Shown: positions 1 to 10,849 of the stretch, one piece after another
Position numbering within the stretch: the first letter of the stretch is position 1
Layout: the number at the start of each line of letters is the position of its first letter
Assembly (NCBI GenBank): GCA_019279435.1
Contig: JAAALK010000081.1
Location: 31,629,001 to 31,693,000 of the forward strand
Origin: Zizania palustris
Lineage: Eukaryota > Streptophyta > Magnoliopsida > Poales > Poaceae
DNA length: 64,000 nucleotides
Direction: 5' to 3'
Notes under the pieces: model-generated
Seen by the model: only the letters and a program-made list of their open reading frames with translations
What the model was told of the DNA's origin: nothing
Databases searched by the model: none
Position numbers and translations under genes: made by a program

Positions 1-2098
1 GTTTTGCCCAAATGCTTATCTTTGTGTGTTTTATTGCCATAATTCATATATTCCTATGTTTTTGGCACAAATGCTTATATTCGTGTGTTTTTTTGCCCAA
101 ATGCTTATATTAGTGTGTTTTTCACCCAAAGGTTCATATTCGTGTGTTTTTTTGCCAAAGATATATATTTATGTTATTTTGGCCCATTGGCTTATATTCA
201 TGGTTTTGGCAAAAATGCTCATATCCGTGCATTTTTACCAAAAACACATATATTCATGTGTTTTTCGCCCAAATTCTTATATTCGTGTGTTTTTAACTCA
301 AATGCTTATATTCTTGTGTTTTTGCCAAAGGCATTTATTCATGTTATTTTGCCCTAAAGTCTTATAATCTTGTGTTTTCGCTCATACACTTATATTCGTG
401 TGTTTTTGGCCAAAGACTTATATTCGTTTATTTTTACCTTGGAGACTTTTATTCGTGTATTTTTAGTCTAAATGGTTATATTCATATGTTTTTACTAAAA
501 ACTTGTATTCATGTGTTTTAGGCCCATATGGTTATATTAATGTGTTTTTACCCTAAAGGCTTATATTCTTTTGTTTTTTACCCAAAATATTTTTTTGTTT
601 TTGTCTAAAGGCTTATATTCATGCATGCATTTTTGTCCAAAGGCTTATATTTTTGTTTTTTGCACAAAAGCTTATATTCGTGTGTTTTGGGGTCAAAGGA
701 TTTTATTTGTGTATTTTTAGACAAAAGACTTGTAGTAATGTGTTTTTGCCAAAAAGCCTATATTCTTGTGTTTTTACCTAAAGGCTTATATTTTGTGTAT
801 TTTTAGCACAAATTCTTATATACATGTAATTTTGACCCAAATCCTTATATCCGTGTGTTTTAGACCCGATGAGTTATAGTCGTGTGTTTTTACCCCAAAG
901 ACTTATACTCATATGTTTTTCTCTACAAATCTTAATTTCGTGTGATTTGGGCTAAAAGCTTATATTGGTGTGTTTTTAATAAACTAAAGGCATATACTCA
1001 TGTGTTTTAAGACAAAAGGCTCATATTCATGTGTTTTTTGCCAAAAGACATATATTCGTGTGTTTTTAGCCTAAATGTTTATATTCTTGTATTTTTGGCC
1101 AAAGGCATTTATTCATGTTACTTTGCTCCAAAGTCTTATATTCTTGTGTTTTGGCCCATACACTTTACTCGTGTGTTTTTGGCCAAATACTTATATTCGT
1201 TTGTTTTTTGCCCAAACTCTTTTATTCATGTCTTTTATTCAAAAGGTTTATGTTCGTGTGCCTTTACCTTAGAGACTTTTATTCATGTATTTTTAGTCTA
1301 AATTCTTATATTCGTTGGTTTTTACTAAAAACTTATATTCTTGAGGTTTAGATCCAAATGGTTATAGTCATGTGTTTTTACCCTATAAGCTATATTCTTG
1401 TGTATTTTGCCCAAAATCTTATTTTTGTTTGTTTTTTCCAAATGCTTATATTCATGCATTTTTTGTCCAAAGGCTTATAATCATATATTTTTGGCCCAAA
1501 CACATATATTCATGTGTTTTTGGCCTAAAGGCATATATTCATGTTTTTGGCAACACCAAAAGGCTTATATTCATGTTCTTTTGGCCAAAATGCTTATAAT
1601 TTGTGTGTTCTTGGACCAAATGCTTATATTCAAGTGTTTTTAGCCAAAGGCATATATTCGTGTTTTTGGCACAAAGACTTATATTCGTGTGTTTTAACCC
1701 AAAGGCTTATACTCGTTTGTTTTGGACGAAAGACTTATATTTATGTGTCTTGGGCGAAAGACTTATGTTTATGTATTTTTTGCCAAAAGGTTTATATTCA
1801 TGTGTTTTTAGATCAAAGGCTTATAGTCGTGTATTTGTAGCCTAAATGCTTATATTTATATATTTTTTCCTAAAATATTATATTCGTGTGTTTTATACCC
1901 AAAGGGTTATAGCCACATGTTTCTACCCCGAAGGATTATGTTCTAGTTTTTTTCACCAAAAGATTTATATTCGTGTGTTTTAGCCCCAAGTCTTATATTT
2001 TTTTAGCTGAAATGCTTATATTTTTTCCTAAAAGCCTGTATTCGAGCAATTTAGACCCAAATAGTTATAGTCTTGAGTTTTTACCCTAAAGACATATA

Positions 2099-2772
2099 GG
2101 GTCCCTTTGGTTTGGCTTCCGGAAGCAGCTTTTGCTTCCTGGAAGCCAAAAGCCAAACCAAAGGGCATGTTTTGAACCAACAGCTTTTGATGCAGTGTAA
2201 ATGTGAAAGCTCCTCTAGACCTGCTTTTTGCGGCTTTTGACTTTTGGCTTCGCAACCATACAAAATTTCATAAATTGACATTTCAAATTTCATACAACCA
2301 TACAAAATTCTATAAATTGACATTTCAAATTTCATACAACCATACAAAATTTCATAAATTGACATTTCAAATTTCATACAACCATACAAAATTTCATAAA
2401 TTGACATTTCAAATTTCATACAACCATACAAAATTTCATAAATTGATATTTCAAATTTCATACCATACAAAATTTCATAAATTGACATTTCAAATTTCAT
2501 ACAACCGTATAAAATTTCATAAATTGATATTTAAAATTTCATACAACCATACAAAATTTCATAAATTGACATTTCAAATTTCATACAACCATACAAAATT
2601 TCATAAATTGAATTTTTTACACAGCTCACAGCTCAAAGCAGCTTCACAGTCGTTTCAGCCAAACGGCTTTCAGCTTTCTCACAGCCAACAACCCACAGCA
2701 GCTTTTCCACAGCCCACAGCCCACAACCCACAGCAGCTTTTTTCCACAGCCACAGCTCAACCAAACACACCC
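2099..2772. mobile_element. 674-bp MITE (Tourist/PIF-Harbinger-like) in the minisatellite
   Basis: The left end starts GGGTCCCTTTGGTTTGGC and the right end, read inverted, starts GGGTGTGTTTGGTTGAGC, an imperfect terminal inverted repeat. It is flanked by ATA at 2096-2098 and ATA at 2773-2775. Removing the insert and one ATA restores a normal minisatellite unit. A 3-bp duplication and a GGGN5TTTGG-type terminus fit Tourist-like elements, although their usual target is TWA, so the superfamily is tentative. It has no transposase. A second imperfect palindrome (AGCAGCTTTTGCTTCC and its complement) lies just inside the left end, and the right part is rich in CACAGC repeats. Confidence 0.7.
2254..2612. 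repeat. 42-bp tandem repeat inside the MITE
   Basis: Eight to nine near-identical copies of a 42-bp unit beginning AACCATACAAAATTTCATAA. Unit starts at 2254, 2296 and 2338 show the exact period. Since 42 is divisible by three, the same 14-residue peptide repeats on each strand and stays open. This makes long but meaningless reading frames. One unit lacks two bases and one carries a different spacer. Confidence 0.9.
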
Positions 2773-3015
2773 ATATTCATGTGTTTCTTGACCAAAAGCT
2801 TATTTTCGTTCATTTTTTGTATAAAGGCTTATATTCCTTCATATTTTGTTCAAAGGCTTATTTTCGTGTGTGTTAGCCCCATAGGCATATATCATTTATT
2901 TTTGGCCCAAAAGGCTTATTGTCGTGTGTTTTTAGCCCTAAAGCTTATATTGTGTGTTTTCGTGTGTTTTAGGCTAAAGGCTTATATTCATGTGTTTTTG
3001 ACCAATGGCCTATAT

Positions 3016-3480
3016 TTGGACAAAATATCTATCTAAATATCTAAATACACAATTAAAATGCAATTCAATTATTCAATATGGACAGATATATAACTACATA
3101 TTGATTCTGCATATGAATTGATTCTTGGGGCAGTTACAGTCTGACAATTAAATTTCATATGGATGGAGTAAACAGTAGCTTCACCAATTAATAATTCTCG
3201 TCTAGAAGGGTGGAGCTCCAACAAAAATGAATATATAAAAATGGAAACAGTCTGTTCAATATAATGTTACTCCTCATTTACCCCGATCGAAACCAATCAA
3301 TCGTATAGTTTCAAGCCATCAGTCACTGACAAATTATATATATATATATATAGCTGATTAAGATGATAGTCAAGCCATTAGTTATTATTGTCGTAATTAG
3401 TTATAATTCAACCAGTGTTGCAAACCCCCTGTGACTAATCAGTAGGAAACAATGATCCAAACAGGCTAAGCTTAAGACAA
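3016..3480. other. Intergenic AT-rich DNA, recurrent block
   Basis: No gene is seen. The stretch around 3055-3230 (TTCAATTATTCAATATGGACAG onward, ending near GGAGCTCCAACAAAAATGA) recurs at 3855-3985 and, in the opposite orientation, near 10375-10550, 34990-35220, 35630-35830 and 37810-37920. It therefore belongs to a mobile or repeatedly duplicated unit. A short (AT)n run lies at 3336-3352. Confidence 0.6.
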
Positions 3481-4770
3481 ATTAGATATATGAAAAGTGC
3501 ACAACTGACAATAATCAATGAATAAGTGAGTTCAGCTTTCATAAAAAAAAAGTGAATTCAGCTGCTCTGAGTGATTTCTGATAATATATCCGGATATCAA
3601 ATGCAGCCAAGCCAACTATGTACGACTAGCTAGTAGACTACTCTAGCTAAGCAGGATTGATATAAGCAATGTTTATGTAAATATATATTTTATATATAGT
3701 TTATAAAAAGGCAAAGAAGGTACATAACTACTTATTTTTAATTTCCATATCTCTATGAATTAAACTAAAGACTAGTTCGAACTTACACAACAACATAGCA
3801 AGTTGTACTTGTGTGCTTCTAAGAATCAAAGAATCAACAAACATGTGAAAGATACAGTTCAATTATTCAACACGGACAGATATATAACTACATATTGATT
3901 CTACATGCATACGATTGATTTTTGACGCAGTTATAGTCTGACAATTAAATTTCATATGGACAGAGTAAACAATAGCTTCTCCAATGATTCTTAGGGCAGT
4001 TACATTATGACATGGTGTACTTCTATCCCCCACTTAATTTTTTTATATTTAACATTCAAAATTCATTATATAAGGTCTAAATTTGCCTTGTTTTCAATGC
4101 AGCATATGTAAAGATCTGAATTTATTCCACATCAGTCACTTCTCCACACCACTAATCTATCTAAAATTATTAAAAATAAAATATTTACAGTGCCAAAGAG
4201 GATTATATATATACATGGCATATAATTTCTCTATCCGGTTTTAATCTACTTCTAACAAAAAAGATTTGATCTATGTATTACTCTATCAACTTATCAATAG
4301 ATATATGACTATTTAGATTTCACATGGCTCTTCAAGGCATCATTATTTGTAAACTAGTTTTTACATAAAAACAAAGTAATCATGAGCTACGTCTGAAAAA
4401 CAAAACATATAACCTTGTGCATGCATGGCTATCTGGATCGATGAGTAGCAGCAGGATTCCTACCGACATGGCTGAGTTAGGCCCATAATTTGTGGGTCTG
4501 AATTCAAGATATGGAAATTAAAAATAAGTAGTTTCTGTATCTTCTTTGCCTTCTTATAAACTATATATATAATATATATTTACCTAAACATTGCTCATAT
4601 CAATCCTAGTTAGCTAGTGTACGTCTAGTTGTGTACATGGTTGGCTTCGGCTGTATTTGATGTCTGGATATATTATCAGAAATTCACAGAAGCTGAACTC
4701 ACTTTTTTTTTATGAATGCTGAACTCACTAATTCATTGATCATAGATTCATAGCAGAACGGACGTTGAGA
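3481..4770. mobile_element. Foldback-like element with ~280-bp inverted arms
   Basis: The left arm (about 3481-3760) and the right arm (about 4505-4770) are reverse complements. Both carry a GTGAGTTCAGC / GCTGAACTCAC motif near the outer end, a TGATAATATATCC block, GATTGATATAAGCAATGTTTA, and end inward at ATTTCCATATCT. The centre holds a TTACAGTATGACATGGTGTAC-like block and a CTATTTAGATT block found in many places in the window. No coding capacity is seen. Related copies lie at about 19640-20856, 21459-21880 and 22885-23960, and a solo arm at about 46840-46965. The superfamily is not recognised. Confidence 0.55.
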
Positions 4771-5188
4771 ATAATGCGCCTTATGGTCTTTTCGCTTAGT
4801 TCTTCCTCAACATGCATGGTCGTCATTCTATGATTAGGTGCGTTAGTTATGACTTATGATCCAGCTCCTCAGGATCTGATCTCTCGGTCTACATATATTA
4901 ATTGTCTTGCTCGTGTACTACGTGGAGACTATCATATTTTAATTGGATCAGATTTTACTGTTGCACAGCGCCCAGTTTTTTGAAGTAGTTGTATGGTTGT
5001 GACTACAGTTAGATGTGCCGGAGCATGAGCATCTGGTGGAACAGCCATGTACATCCATCAAATGTATACATCTATAGCTGAAATGTGCAAAAGATACATA
5101 CATTGGAGCTGAAACGTGCGAAAGTAAAATTACGTGGTAACAAAGACATGTTATGAAGAGTTGTTTTAGAGTTCATGAAACAAACACA
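4771..5188. other. Orphan upstream block of the cysteine-rich peptide genes
   Basis: The sequence from about 4985 (TGTATGGTTGTGACT, ACATCCATCAA, TTGGAGCTGAAACGTGC, AAGTAAAATTAC, TATGAAGAGTTG) matches the distal upstream region of genes A to F. It stops where a CACTA fragment begins at about 5189, and no gene follows directly. Gene A lies 1.3 kb further on with its own promoter. This looks like the upstream half of a lost or split gene copy. Confidence 0.6.
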
Positions 5189-5313
5189 ACAGTGGCGGGC
5201 ACTCTGCCCGCCACTGCTAACCAGGGTTAGCAGTGGCGTTAGAGCCGTGGCGGACTGGGCCCGCCACTACAGGTCGTTTTTGCCCGCCACTACAGTGTCG
5301 CTTTGTAGTAGTG
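5189..5313. mobile_element. CACTA deletion derivative (right end only)
   Basis: About 125 bp packed with inverted GTGGCGGGC / GCCCGCCAC subterminal repeats and ending CTTTGTAGTAGTG, the reverse complement of the CACTACTACAAA terminus seen at 20857. The left terminus is missing. The sequence passes directly from the gene-upstream block (AAACAAACA) into subterminal repeats, so most of the element has been deleted. Confidence 0.65.
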
Positions 5314-6230
5314 CACACGGGTACTATCATATTTTAATTGGATCATATTTCAATGTGCACATCTGACTGCTAATTAATTCCAATAAATATACTAAATTTC
5401 TGCCCATCTCGAGGTAGTCAAGGGCTTGGTAGTTGGCCCTTGTCGGAGGCCAGGCCAACACATGGCCTCCCCATTCCCACTCTCATCGCCGTGCTCATAA
5501 CACGAAATCATCTTCAATATATATATATATATATATATATATTGTTTTAGGATAATAGATAAATATACCAAGTTTTCATTGCAGACAATAAACAAATTTA
5601 AATATAAGATATCAATAAGTTTTGTCAAAGAGACTAATGCTCTTACATAATCTTCTGAATTACTGATAAATACCCATTAACTTTTTAAGAAAAATGAAGT
5701 CAAAAAATCTTAAAGTTGTGACAAATAATACAAAAGTGATGTCTGGAGCCGAAGTAAATTCAAAATTACATATCAAATAAGGTAACCACTAGGGGTACTT
5801 GTTGAGATTTACCTATACAAATGGTCTTTATTTTTAATCCAAATGGTCTGTTATGTGACTAAAAAGAATCAGTATTTACTGATATATGCTTTTGTTTTAC
5901 AGAAATGAACTAAGAAAAGCCTTGGCCCTTTGGCAGCTTCAATGCGAAGTGGTACATTCCAAAAACAAATTTCTCATTTGTAACATTGTACATTAATCAC
6001 GTTGAGTTGAAACCAAAGAAGAAGTTGTAATGCTAGCTAGATAAACTAATCATGTGGAGTTGAAACCGGTCAAGTGGTTTGTAGTTGCAACTTGCTCGAT
6101 CCAATCCCCCGGTCCCTAGGAGTGATTTTCGTAGGGAAATTAACACCAATAATCCAAACGAGGTCTTCTCTGCCCTCTTGATGTGTAAAATATTTTCTTG
6201 TGCCTCTCACCTGAAACGTGCAAAAGTAAA
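5314..6230. repeat. Duplicated intergenic block upstream of gene A
   Basis: No gene is seen. The block (ATTTTAATTGGATCATATTTC, GCCCATCTCGA, an (AT)n run at 5517-5541, TTGCAGACAATAAACAAATTT, GGTAACCACTAGGGGTACTTG, GAAAAGCCTTGGCCCTT) is repeated at about 38230-38900, 49130-49890 and 50597-51010, and partly at 44920-45290 and 48430-48800. It marks the duplicated unit that carries the peptide genes. Confidence 0.75.
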
Positions 6231-6420
6231 ATTACTTGGTAACAAAGACCTATTATGAAGAGTTGGTTCAGAGTTCGTGCAACAAACATGTACATCCATC
6301 AACTGTATACATGTATAAGATACATACGTACATTATATTGGAGCTACACTATACAAGTAGACACCAATTCGCACCTTATCCATATCACGACCACCCATTT
6401 GCACCTTGTCCATATGATCA

Positions 6421-6446
6421 CATGCATAGCGCACCTGCCTATAAAT
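6421..6446 (+). promoter_or_regulatory. Gene A core promoter: RY box and TATA box
   Basis: CATGCAT at 6421-6427 and TATAAAT at 6440-6446, 19 bp apart start to start. The TATA box begins 100 bp before the ATG at 6540. The same arrangement and spacing recur in copies D, E and F, in B with four extra bases, and in C with a mutated RY box. CATGCA is the core of the RY element bound by seed B3 regulators of the ABI3/FUS3/LEC2 type. Seed or embryo expression is an inference only. Confidence 0.75.
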
Positions 6447-6539
6447 TGCAGCCAGCAACGTCCATTCAAGAATCACCTCTCAACACAAAAACAATAAACT
6501 TAGATAGGTAACCAAAGAAGTTAGAAGCAAGAGGAGGCA

Positions 6540-6908
6540 ATGGAGGGAAAGAGAACTACCACTTTGATGGTGATCATGTGCTTGGTCATCTTGAGCCTCA
6601 ATGTTAACTCAGCCACCGCGGCACAGTGTGACTGCTGCATATCAGCTCAAGCAAAAGCATGTTGTTTTGCTTGTCTTAGCACTATATTTGGCACCGACAC
6701 TATCTGCAAGAACACTTGTTGTTACCCATGTGTTCTATCCGATTCTGGTAAATTCATTAAACTCACTCTATTCAATGCATTTGTTATATGCACATACAAG
6801 CTTTGTAGCAATCATGCGGTAATGGGATTTCCATATTTCAATTTGACAGTCCCTGCTAAGATGGAAGAAATGGGAGTACTTGCTAAGATGGAAGAAGGTC
6901 AAGCCTAA
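6540..6908 (+). CDS. Secreted ten-cysteine peptide, copy A (two exons)
   Basis: Exon 1 is 6540-6747 and exon 2 is 6850-6908, giving an 88-residue precursor that ends GVLAKMEEGQA. Residues 1-28 form a clear signal peptide: MEGKR, a hydrophobic run, then a small-residue cleavage site near ATA-AQ. The mature part has ten cysteines spaced C-x-CC-x7-CC-x2-C-x10-C-x3-CC-x2-C, followed by a 19-residue tail from exon 2. This suggests an extracellular, disulfide-bonded peptide. Size and cysteine content resemble plant thionin-like or other defence peptides, but no named family is established. The intron is only 102 nt, against 242-255 nt in B, D and F, is a multiple of three and has no stop, so an unspliced transcript would encode 122 residues. 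A poly(A) signal AATAAA lies at 7006-7011. The cysteine loop is one residue longer than in the other copies. Confidence 0.82.
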   Translation: MEGKRTTTLMVIMCLVILSLNVNSATAAQCDCCISAQAKACCFACLSTIFGTDTICKNTCCYPCVLSDSGKFIKLTLFNAFVICTYKLCSNHAVMGFPYFNLTVPAKMEEMGVLAKMEEGQA

Positions 6909-7319
6909 AATGATATGACTACATTGCTACCAGCATGAATGCCATCCATAAGCATATGTTGGTATGCTTCAGGCTAAGACCTAAGTTATGTTAATGTTTA
7001 TCTCCAATAAATTTTTTACCATATGGGGCAACCTCTAGTTGATCCATCGGTTGGACTCAACTATATGTATGTCATCCATGCATGTGTGCGCGCGTTAATA
7101 ATCAATGAATAAGTGATATGATATAATTGTCTTGGTGATCGGGAGGTGGAATGTTTTCCAAATGCACGTCTCAGCAACATGCCAACAGAATGTGCGTTCG
7201 GAGAACAACAGGAAGGTGCTACCGAAACCCTAGGTTAGATCAGAACAGAGAATGAAAGTGAGCTCAATCTACAAATCATCTGGCTGACGAAGAAACGTGG
7301 ACAATTCGATACAATTATG
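6909..7319. other. 3' UTR and downstream flank of gene A
   Basis: It contains the AATAAA at 7006 and a conserved downstream stretch (CCATATGGGG, GCATTAATAATCAATGAATAAG, AACATGCCAACAGAATGTG) shared with genes B, D and F. No other gene is seen. Confidence 0.65.
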
Positions 7320-8295
7320 GCCATAGATATGCAAAGACATGTATATTCCAAACCATAACTCTTCCGAACGGGAGACGCCTAGGTTACGCGACAATCAATA
7401 GAAAATATAAAAAATTTCGACAACATCTCCTCTGTAATACATAGTAAAACTAACAGAACCTACAAAGAACAAGGCATAATGGCCACAAATAGCACGACAC
7501 AATGGCCGACATCCATATACACATCACGGCGTGATGCCTGACATCCACATACACAACATATTAATCAACATAAACATCAAGACATAAAGAGATATTACAA
7601 TGATAGCATTAAAATTGAACCTAACACATGTATACACATGTATGAGTATTTTTACTTGAACACTAACTAAACTATGCAAATAAAGTATGAGTACACATAT
7701 TATACAAATAAAGTTGTAATAAAATTGAAGGAGATAAAATTTAAATATTTTGCTTCATGACATGAATTTGTGCATTTGCAAAACTTTAAATAAACATGTT
7801 TACAATTTATAAAACTAATGCTACACATGAAAGAATGTATACCGACGGTGGATGAAAAAACTTAGTGCATTTGAATAAAATGTACAATACTAAACATGGA
7901 ATTGCATTAAAAAATATACAATTAAACATATTATTCATCTTGTTACTGAAAAAATTGTGCATTGCTAAAATTTATACAATTTAAACAACACTCGGCAAAC
8001 CCGTCAAATTGGAAACATGGTGCACTTGTTGGTTCAGCCGACAGAGCAACTTTACCGAGTGTCCATTAGTGACACTCTACAAACCCTTATTTTTCGAGCT
8101 ATCACACCGCTAAGACCTGTGGGGGAGAGTTTTTTCAAAACATGTGCCGAGTGCCTTTGAGTGGGCAATAGGAAAACATTGACCTTCATTGAGAGTAAAA
8201 TGTTTGCCGAATGTTTTTTAGGGTACACTCAGCAAAGTTTGGTTTGTCGAGTGCCCGAGGGAATACACTCAACAAACATTATGTTTCCGGTAGTG
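7320..8295. mobile_element. CACTA remnant downstream of gene A, with right terminus
   Basis: The right end reads TTTCCGGTAGTG and stops at 8295 (inverse CACTACCGGAAA). Just before it are degenerate subterminal repeats such as GTGCCGAGTGCC and GTTTGCCGAATG. Leftward, the block with TCTTCCGAACGGGAGACGCC at about 7360 and the AT-rich tract after it recur behind genes B, D and F, at 24225, and inside the complete CACTA element at 30208. The left end is not identifiable. No coding sequence is seen. Confidence 0.65.
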
Positions 8296-10849
8296 GTGTG
8301 TGGTTACAAGCATATTTAATTCCTCTCATTGCTTGTAATAAGGACTCTGTGGTATGTGTCAGGAACAGTCTAATATAATATGTTTATGTATTGTTTCTGA
8401 CCTTGGAAATTTTATTGAAATGTGATTATTATTATTATTATTATCTATGTGTGCAAGTTTTATACTTAATTTATTCTCCTCAGATTTTTGATGGTTTGTG
8501 AGTTTTCGACTATGGGAGATAATTAAGATTGTCATGTGAAAGAGGATTCTGAATCCTAGAAGGAAAGACAAAGGGGGAAATAAACTTGGTCGATTTTTGG
8601 GCTGCTATAACTTTCCTTATTTTCTCGAGCCTCGACGACAACATGATGAGTGGAAAATACACTCATTTTTATCCTCATTTAAACAGAATATAACTGACCG
8701 ATTTGATGAGATAGTATCTCTCTAGTGACCTGCCACTAACTACTAATTATTGCAAATGTGCAAATCATTTTTTTATTTGTCTCCTTCCACTTTTATGACA
8801 AAATTTGTCTCCCTACCTGACTCATCATTGTTGAGTTAGCTCTGAACGGTGCAAAACATATTGGTGACAGAGCTTTAACTATCTGTCAATGACATGCTAT
8901 TATATTGTACTAGCTAGTTAGTTCATTGAATTTTGATTTCCTTTATGTATGTTTGCATGAACATTTGATGGAACTTTTATGGTAAAAACATGACAACAGA
9001 AGAGTTTCATAGTTGAAAAGAATGTGTGTTCCAATTACATACATTTCATGTTTCACATAAAAATGTATGGTCCAAATTTAAATGAATAATTAAACATGCA
9101 GCAACTTACAGTAAACAAAACTAAACACAATTTAAAAACTGAAATGTGTCACATAAAAATATGTATAGCATTTATATTAACTAGCAAATATAGTTGTGTG
9201 TTGCTACGCGGGATAAAAGTCATATAGATATGTTATGTGCTAGCTATTTTGATATATTATGAACATAGACATCAAAGTAGCCGGCATAAGAAGGCACAAT
9301 TGTTTTACATAGGCACACCCTGCCCTATAACCGTGCATGGAAGTTTTGATCAAGAATGAGCTTTGTCTTCTATTTCTACCGCATCACCCTCAGCCCCATC
9401 TATTAGCCAGCGCAACGTCATCCCCTAAATCGCTTGGCTGGAGGCTCGCCAACGCCAAACAAAACTCACTAGTGAGAAGTGAGACGCATGAAACCATAAC
9501 ACCTTAATTTGATGCTTCCTCACTTTTCACAATTGAAAGAGCGACAACTCGAGCGAAGGTTGACATTGGCGTGATGATTATTAGGGTTTGGGTTTAGGGT
9601 ATGTGCTATTTTGATATCTTATGAAATCATTTAAACATAGACATCAAAATAGTTGGCATGAGAAGGCAAAATTGTTTTATAAGAGTGCAACCTTCCCTAT
9701 AACCGTGCATGGAAGTTTTGGCCAAGAATTAGCCTTATTAACTAAATAATATACCCGTGTGTTGCTACACGGGCTAAAAGTCATATAGATATATTATGTG
9801 CTATTTTGATATCTTATGAAATCATTTAAACATAGACATAAAAATAGCTGGCATGAGAAGCTAAGGCACAATTATTTTACGAGGGTATGTGAAGTGAGGG
9901 CGAGAGGGATGGGTTGGGGGACACTAGGGCCCACCACGGAGATGCTAGTGTACCCATATGTCTAATGTAGTCCCCACAAAGAATTTTTTAATATTTAAAA
10001 TTTATAAAAAATGATTTTTATATATTTTTTAATTTAGAATATTAATAATTTGCCACTCTAAAGTTTGTATTTCAATAATTTGCCACTCTAAACTCCTACT
10101 TCGATTAAATACCATCTTAAACTTCAACATACTTAATTTTTTGCCATTCTTCCATTTTTTAATACATATATGACAATTAATATGTTGTGATTAATCAAGT
10201 GATTCTACTTAGTCAAATGTATTAGAAATTATAATTAATTGAAATAATAATATCCACCCAAGTTATTTCTTAATACTACTAATCACCTTGTGTCATGTTG
10301 TGTACACTAGCATCTCCTCTAGATACTTACAGAAGTTTCCATTAGTGTCATGTTGTCTTTGCAGTTAAGCATTTTGATATATTCATTTTTGTTGGAGCTC
10401 TACCCTACTAGACAATAATCATTAATTGGAGAAGCTACTATTTACTCTGTAACTACCCCAAGAATCAATTCGTATGCAGTGTCAATGTGTAGTTAATTAT
10501 ATATTTGTCCGTGTTGAATAATTGAACTGCATCTTTTACATGTTTGTTGATTCTTGGAAGCACACAAACACAACTTCTTGCTGTGTTGCTGTGTGCCTAG
10601 CTAGTTCATATAACTTACCTGATGGCGAACTGATCTGTTCCCTGTGTGCATGGGAATGCAGCTAGTAGCTACTAAGCTACCTAGTGGCATGGGTAGGTCT
10701 CCTCTCAGATTTCAGGAATTCAGATCCACAAATTATGGACCTGCCTTAGCCATGTCGGTAGGTATTCAACTACTCATCGATCATGCATGCACCCCAGATG
10801 GCCATGCATGCACATGTACTTCTCCTACATACGTTTACATATGATATGT
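8296..10849. repeat. Duplicated intergenic block (8.35-10.35 kb) plus recurrent spacer
   Basis: From about 8354 (GTGTCAGGAACAGTC) to about 10300 the DNA matches 36185-37825 in the same orientation, with indels. The part from about 9288 to 10300 also matches 29174-30180. Landmarks are ATGAAATCATTTAAACATAG, CCGTGCATGGAAGTTTTG and TCCCCACAAAGAATTTTTT. Two short telomere-like TTTAGGG steps lie near 9590. The tail, 10350-10849, contains an inverted copy of the block at 3055-3230 and a CCATGCATGCAC stretch shared with 20580-20640. No gene is seen. Confidence 0.75.

Larger units (their letters stand above)
1..3015. repeat. Degenerate ~30-bp AT-rich minisatellite
   Basis: Successive units of roughly 28-35 bp, built on the core CTTATATTCGTGTGTTTTT followed by a GCCCAAA- or CCAAAGG-like link, run from the window edge to about 3015, so the true start lies outside. 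The units differ by many substitutions and small indels, which points to an old array. Because stop codons are rare in the core, several overlapping reading frames stay open here. They encode only repeats such as YIHVFLPK and are not genes. The array is split by the MITE at 2099-2772. I do not recognise the satellite family. Confidence 0.85.

Noticed and set aside
26..1845. Many overlapping 60-110-residue frames with Phe/Tyr/Cys-rich repeats
   Set aside because: They are translations of the minisatellite in several frames at once. The peptide period follows the DNA repeat, and no start context or splice structure supports them.
2254..2612. Possible CRISPR-like array
   Set aside because: The units are head-to-tail without unique spacers, and the genome is eukaryotic.
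2081..3036. Long frames on both strands (277 residues plus, 139 residues minus)
   Set aside because: They run through the 42-bp array, which is stop-free because its unit is a multiple of three. They begin and end in unrelated sequence.
9575..9605. Telomere-like TTTAGGG steps (also near 29479 and 37310)
   Set aside because: Only one to three imperfect units, carried along with the same duplicated block. Not evidence of a telomere or a fusion.
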